A stretch of 14,363 bases of DNA, from positions 1-14,363 of the forward strand of contig DASXIW010000246.1 of assembly GCA_036497785.1 (NCBI GenBank), in the 5' to 3' direction. The translations under genes were made by a program, and so were the position numbers. The DNA is from DASXIW01 sp036497785 (lineage in GTDB: Bacteria > Pseudomonadota > Alphaproteobacteria > Acetobacterales > Acetobacteraceae). Within the stretch, counting starts at the first letter, position 1. Every line of letters begins with the position of its first letter. This document shows positions 13,350-14,363 of the stretch, in pieces. The notes beneath the pieces were generated by a model that saw only the letters and a list, made by a program, of their open reading frames with translations, had not been told where the DNA came from and did no database searches.

Positions 13350-14327
13350 ATGCGTGTGACGCTAAGCCGCTTTGTCGCGGTGATGATAGGTGGCATCGTC
13401 GTGACCGATGCCCTAGTGGCGAAGCGGGAGCAGAAGGTCCAGGCCTCGATTACGGCGCTGCAGGCGCAGATCGCCCGGCTGACCGGGGCGGGGCTGCAAA
13501 GCACGGAACTCAACGATCAGCTTGCGGACCTGCAGACGCGATTCGCCGCTGCCCAGGCGGAGACGCAAAACAACTACAAGAACGGCCAACTGGACGAGCT
13601 GGAGCAGCCGGCCGCGGGCGCCGCTTCCGGCGCCGTGGCGCAGGTTGACACATTCCTGCAACAGGCTGCGCTGCGCGACAAGAACCTGGCTGAAGCAACG
13701 GCGGCCATCGCGCAGGCGGCCAAGGACAGCGCCAGGCTGAAGACGCCGGAGATCGTCTCCGCACTGGCGGAGACCCTCAAGGGACTGCGCACAGAGCAGG
13801 CCGCACCCGGCGCGATCACGGACGTTGCCCAGCTTGCCACGGCGGCCAAGGATCTTGCGAAGATCACGCAAAAAGCCAGAAGCATCACCGGGACCGTGAT
13901 CCCGTCGCTTCAGGAGATCGCCGCGAATCTCACGGAATGCCAGCTTCGTGTCGAAGGCATCAAGGACAAGACGGCAAAGGACGACTGCCTGGCCGCCCTC
14001 GCAGCACTCCAGGCGAAGATCATCGAGAATGCGAAGGGCAAGAACGCCAAGGGGCCGTCAGGAATCAAACGCTCTGTCTCGATCATTGCAAGGTCGGAGT
14101 TTGTAGTTCCATTCGCCATGGAACGCGTCGCGGAACAAGTTGATGGCATCCCTCTCGCAGTCGGGGACCACGATCCACTTTGGGTAGGCGTTGGTGTCGA
14201 GTTCGCAGCGCACGGTGAGACCCGTGCACCCCTCGGTCGCAGGCGTAGACGCTTGAACTTATTGCGCGCCCAACGGATCAAGAAGGCATCAACCCGGCGC
14301 AATGTCCAGGCTAGTGCCGACTTGTAG
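13350..14327 (+). CDS. Hypothetical membrane-anchored helical protein with an antisense 3' extension
   Basis: I do not recognise the family. The ATG at 13350 has GAGG 7 nt upstream and is preferred over the in-frame ATG at 13305. Residues 5-24 (LSRFVAVMIGGIVVTDALVA) form one hydrophobic stretch, a likely membrane anchor or uncleaved signal. Residues 25-75 have a coiled-coil look (ASITALQAQIARL, LNDQLADLQTRF). Ala/Gln/Lys-rich helices follow to about 235, with two Cys (197, 213) near the end. From about residue 237 the composition changes abruptly to a basic, Arg-rich tail. Base 14058 onward is antisense to a transposase fragment and then to a group II intron protein fragment. The last ~75-90 residues are thus probably not original and the gene may have lost its own 3' end. 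The natural part likely works with the 165-residue neighbour. Confidence 0.55.
   Translation: MRVTLSRFVAVMIGGIVVTDALVAKREQKVQASITALQAQIARLTGAGLQSTELNDQLADLQTRFAAAQAETQNNYKNGQLDELEQPAAGAASGAVAQVDTFLQQAALRDKNLAEATAAIAQAAKDSARLKTPEIVSALAETLKGLRTEQAAPGAITDVAQLATAAKDLAKITQKARSITGTVIPSLQEIAANLTECQLRVEGIKDKTAKDDCLAALAALQAKIIENAKGKNAKGPSGIKRSVSIIARSEFVVPFAMERVAEQVDGIPLAVGDHDPLWVGVGVEFAAHGETRAPLGRRRRRLNLLRAQRIKKASTRRNVQASADL
14058..14246 (-). pseudogene. ISAzo13-type transposase, C-terminal fragment
   Basis: On the minus strand this frame reads TGLTVRCELDTNAYPK, then IVVPDCERDAINLF, then RDAFHGEWNY, and stops at 14060-14058. From knowledge of the family, this is the characteristic end of ISAzo13 (Rhodopirellula-type DDE) transposases, which finish with a TGLKV..LDT..Y..GI stretch and an FH-EWNY sequence. 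Only about 60 residues remain. There is no start codon, the catalytic DDE core is absent, and the frame closes with a stop at about 14261 on the upstream side. The last ten codons before the stop are not family-like, so the element's edge is probably near 14060-14095. It is a remnant, not an active element. Confidence 0.75.
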
Positions 14328-14363
14328 AAGTGGCTGTAGTAGTTGATCCAACCGCGGATATAC
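14243..14363 (-). pseudogene. Group II intron reverse transcriptase/maturase fragment
   Basis: Entering from the right edge on the minus strand, the frame reads IRGWINYYSHFYKSALAWTL, then RRVDAFLIRWARNKFKRLR. This is the maturase (domain X) region near the C-terminus of group II intron-encoded proteins: the R-GW-NYY..FY.S motif, then L...WA..K[FY]KRLR. Intact proteins continue with an Arg-rich segment, a WL motif and a LFAHW-like end, all missing here because the sequence switches to transposase within a few codons of KRLR. I see no intron domain V/VI structure. The rest of the protein lies beyond the window, so I can only say that its 3' end is broken. Confidence 0.8.

Noticed and set aside
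13910..14302. 130-codon minus-strand frame as an intact gene
   Set aside because: It begins inside the maturase fragment and then runs out of frame through the transposase remnant and antisense to the coiled-coil gene; it is a composite of debris, not one gene.

Overview
The window is GC-rich (the coding regions clearly so). Its gene content fits an alphaproteobacterium, most likely in the Rhodospirillales/Acetobacteraceae area. That placement is inferred from protein style and gene mix; no rRNA or other marker gene is present. Most of the window is ordinary chromosome. The accessory-looking part is the last 1.6 kb.

Layout. Positions 1-88 hold the tail of an upstream gene, followed by a glycogen-debranching-type enzyme (146-2302, +). 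Next is a module of an SDR oxidoreductase (2435-3352, -), a divergent TetR-family regulator (3456-4040, +) with a perfect 9-bp inverted-repeat operator between them, and an MHS-type MFS transporter (4144-5475, +). Two ~105-bp copies of a dispersed hairpin-forming repeat (2337-2441 and 5655-5759) bracket this module in the same orientation. Each lies in a convergent intergenic space, and each supplies the stop codon of the minus-strand gene beside it. A weaker third relative lies at about 5562-5604.

From 11102 down to 5753 everything is on the minus strand. A GST, a glyoxalase-like (VOC) protein and a GT4 glycosyltransferase form a tight operon with 4-base start/stop overlaps. A CobW/ZNG-type metallochaperone GTPase and a WD40 beta-propeller protein follow, 3 bp apart, and then a small membrane ICMT/PEMT-type methyltransferase. 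Divergent from the GST is a class III omega-amino acid (beta-alanine):pyruvate aminotransferase (11200-12525, +).

After a hairpin-rich spacer (12526-12802) come two plus-strand genes I cannot assign. One is a 165-residue soluble helical protein with an Asn-Pro-Phe-Gly motif near its C-terminus. The other is an N-terminally anchored, Ala/Gln-rich helical protein. The second gene runs at its 3' end antisense into a C-terminal fragment of an ISAzo13-type transposase, which abuts a fragment of a group II intron reverse transcriptase/maturase that leaves the window. The right end is therefore a graveyard of mobile elements, and the last ~75-90 codons of the second gene are probably acquired antisense sequence. 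This unassigned pair beside mobile-element remnants is the best candidate for undescribed biology here, but nothing in the sequence establishes its function.
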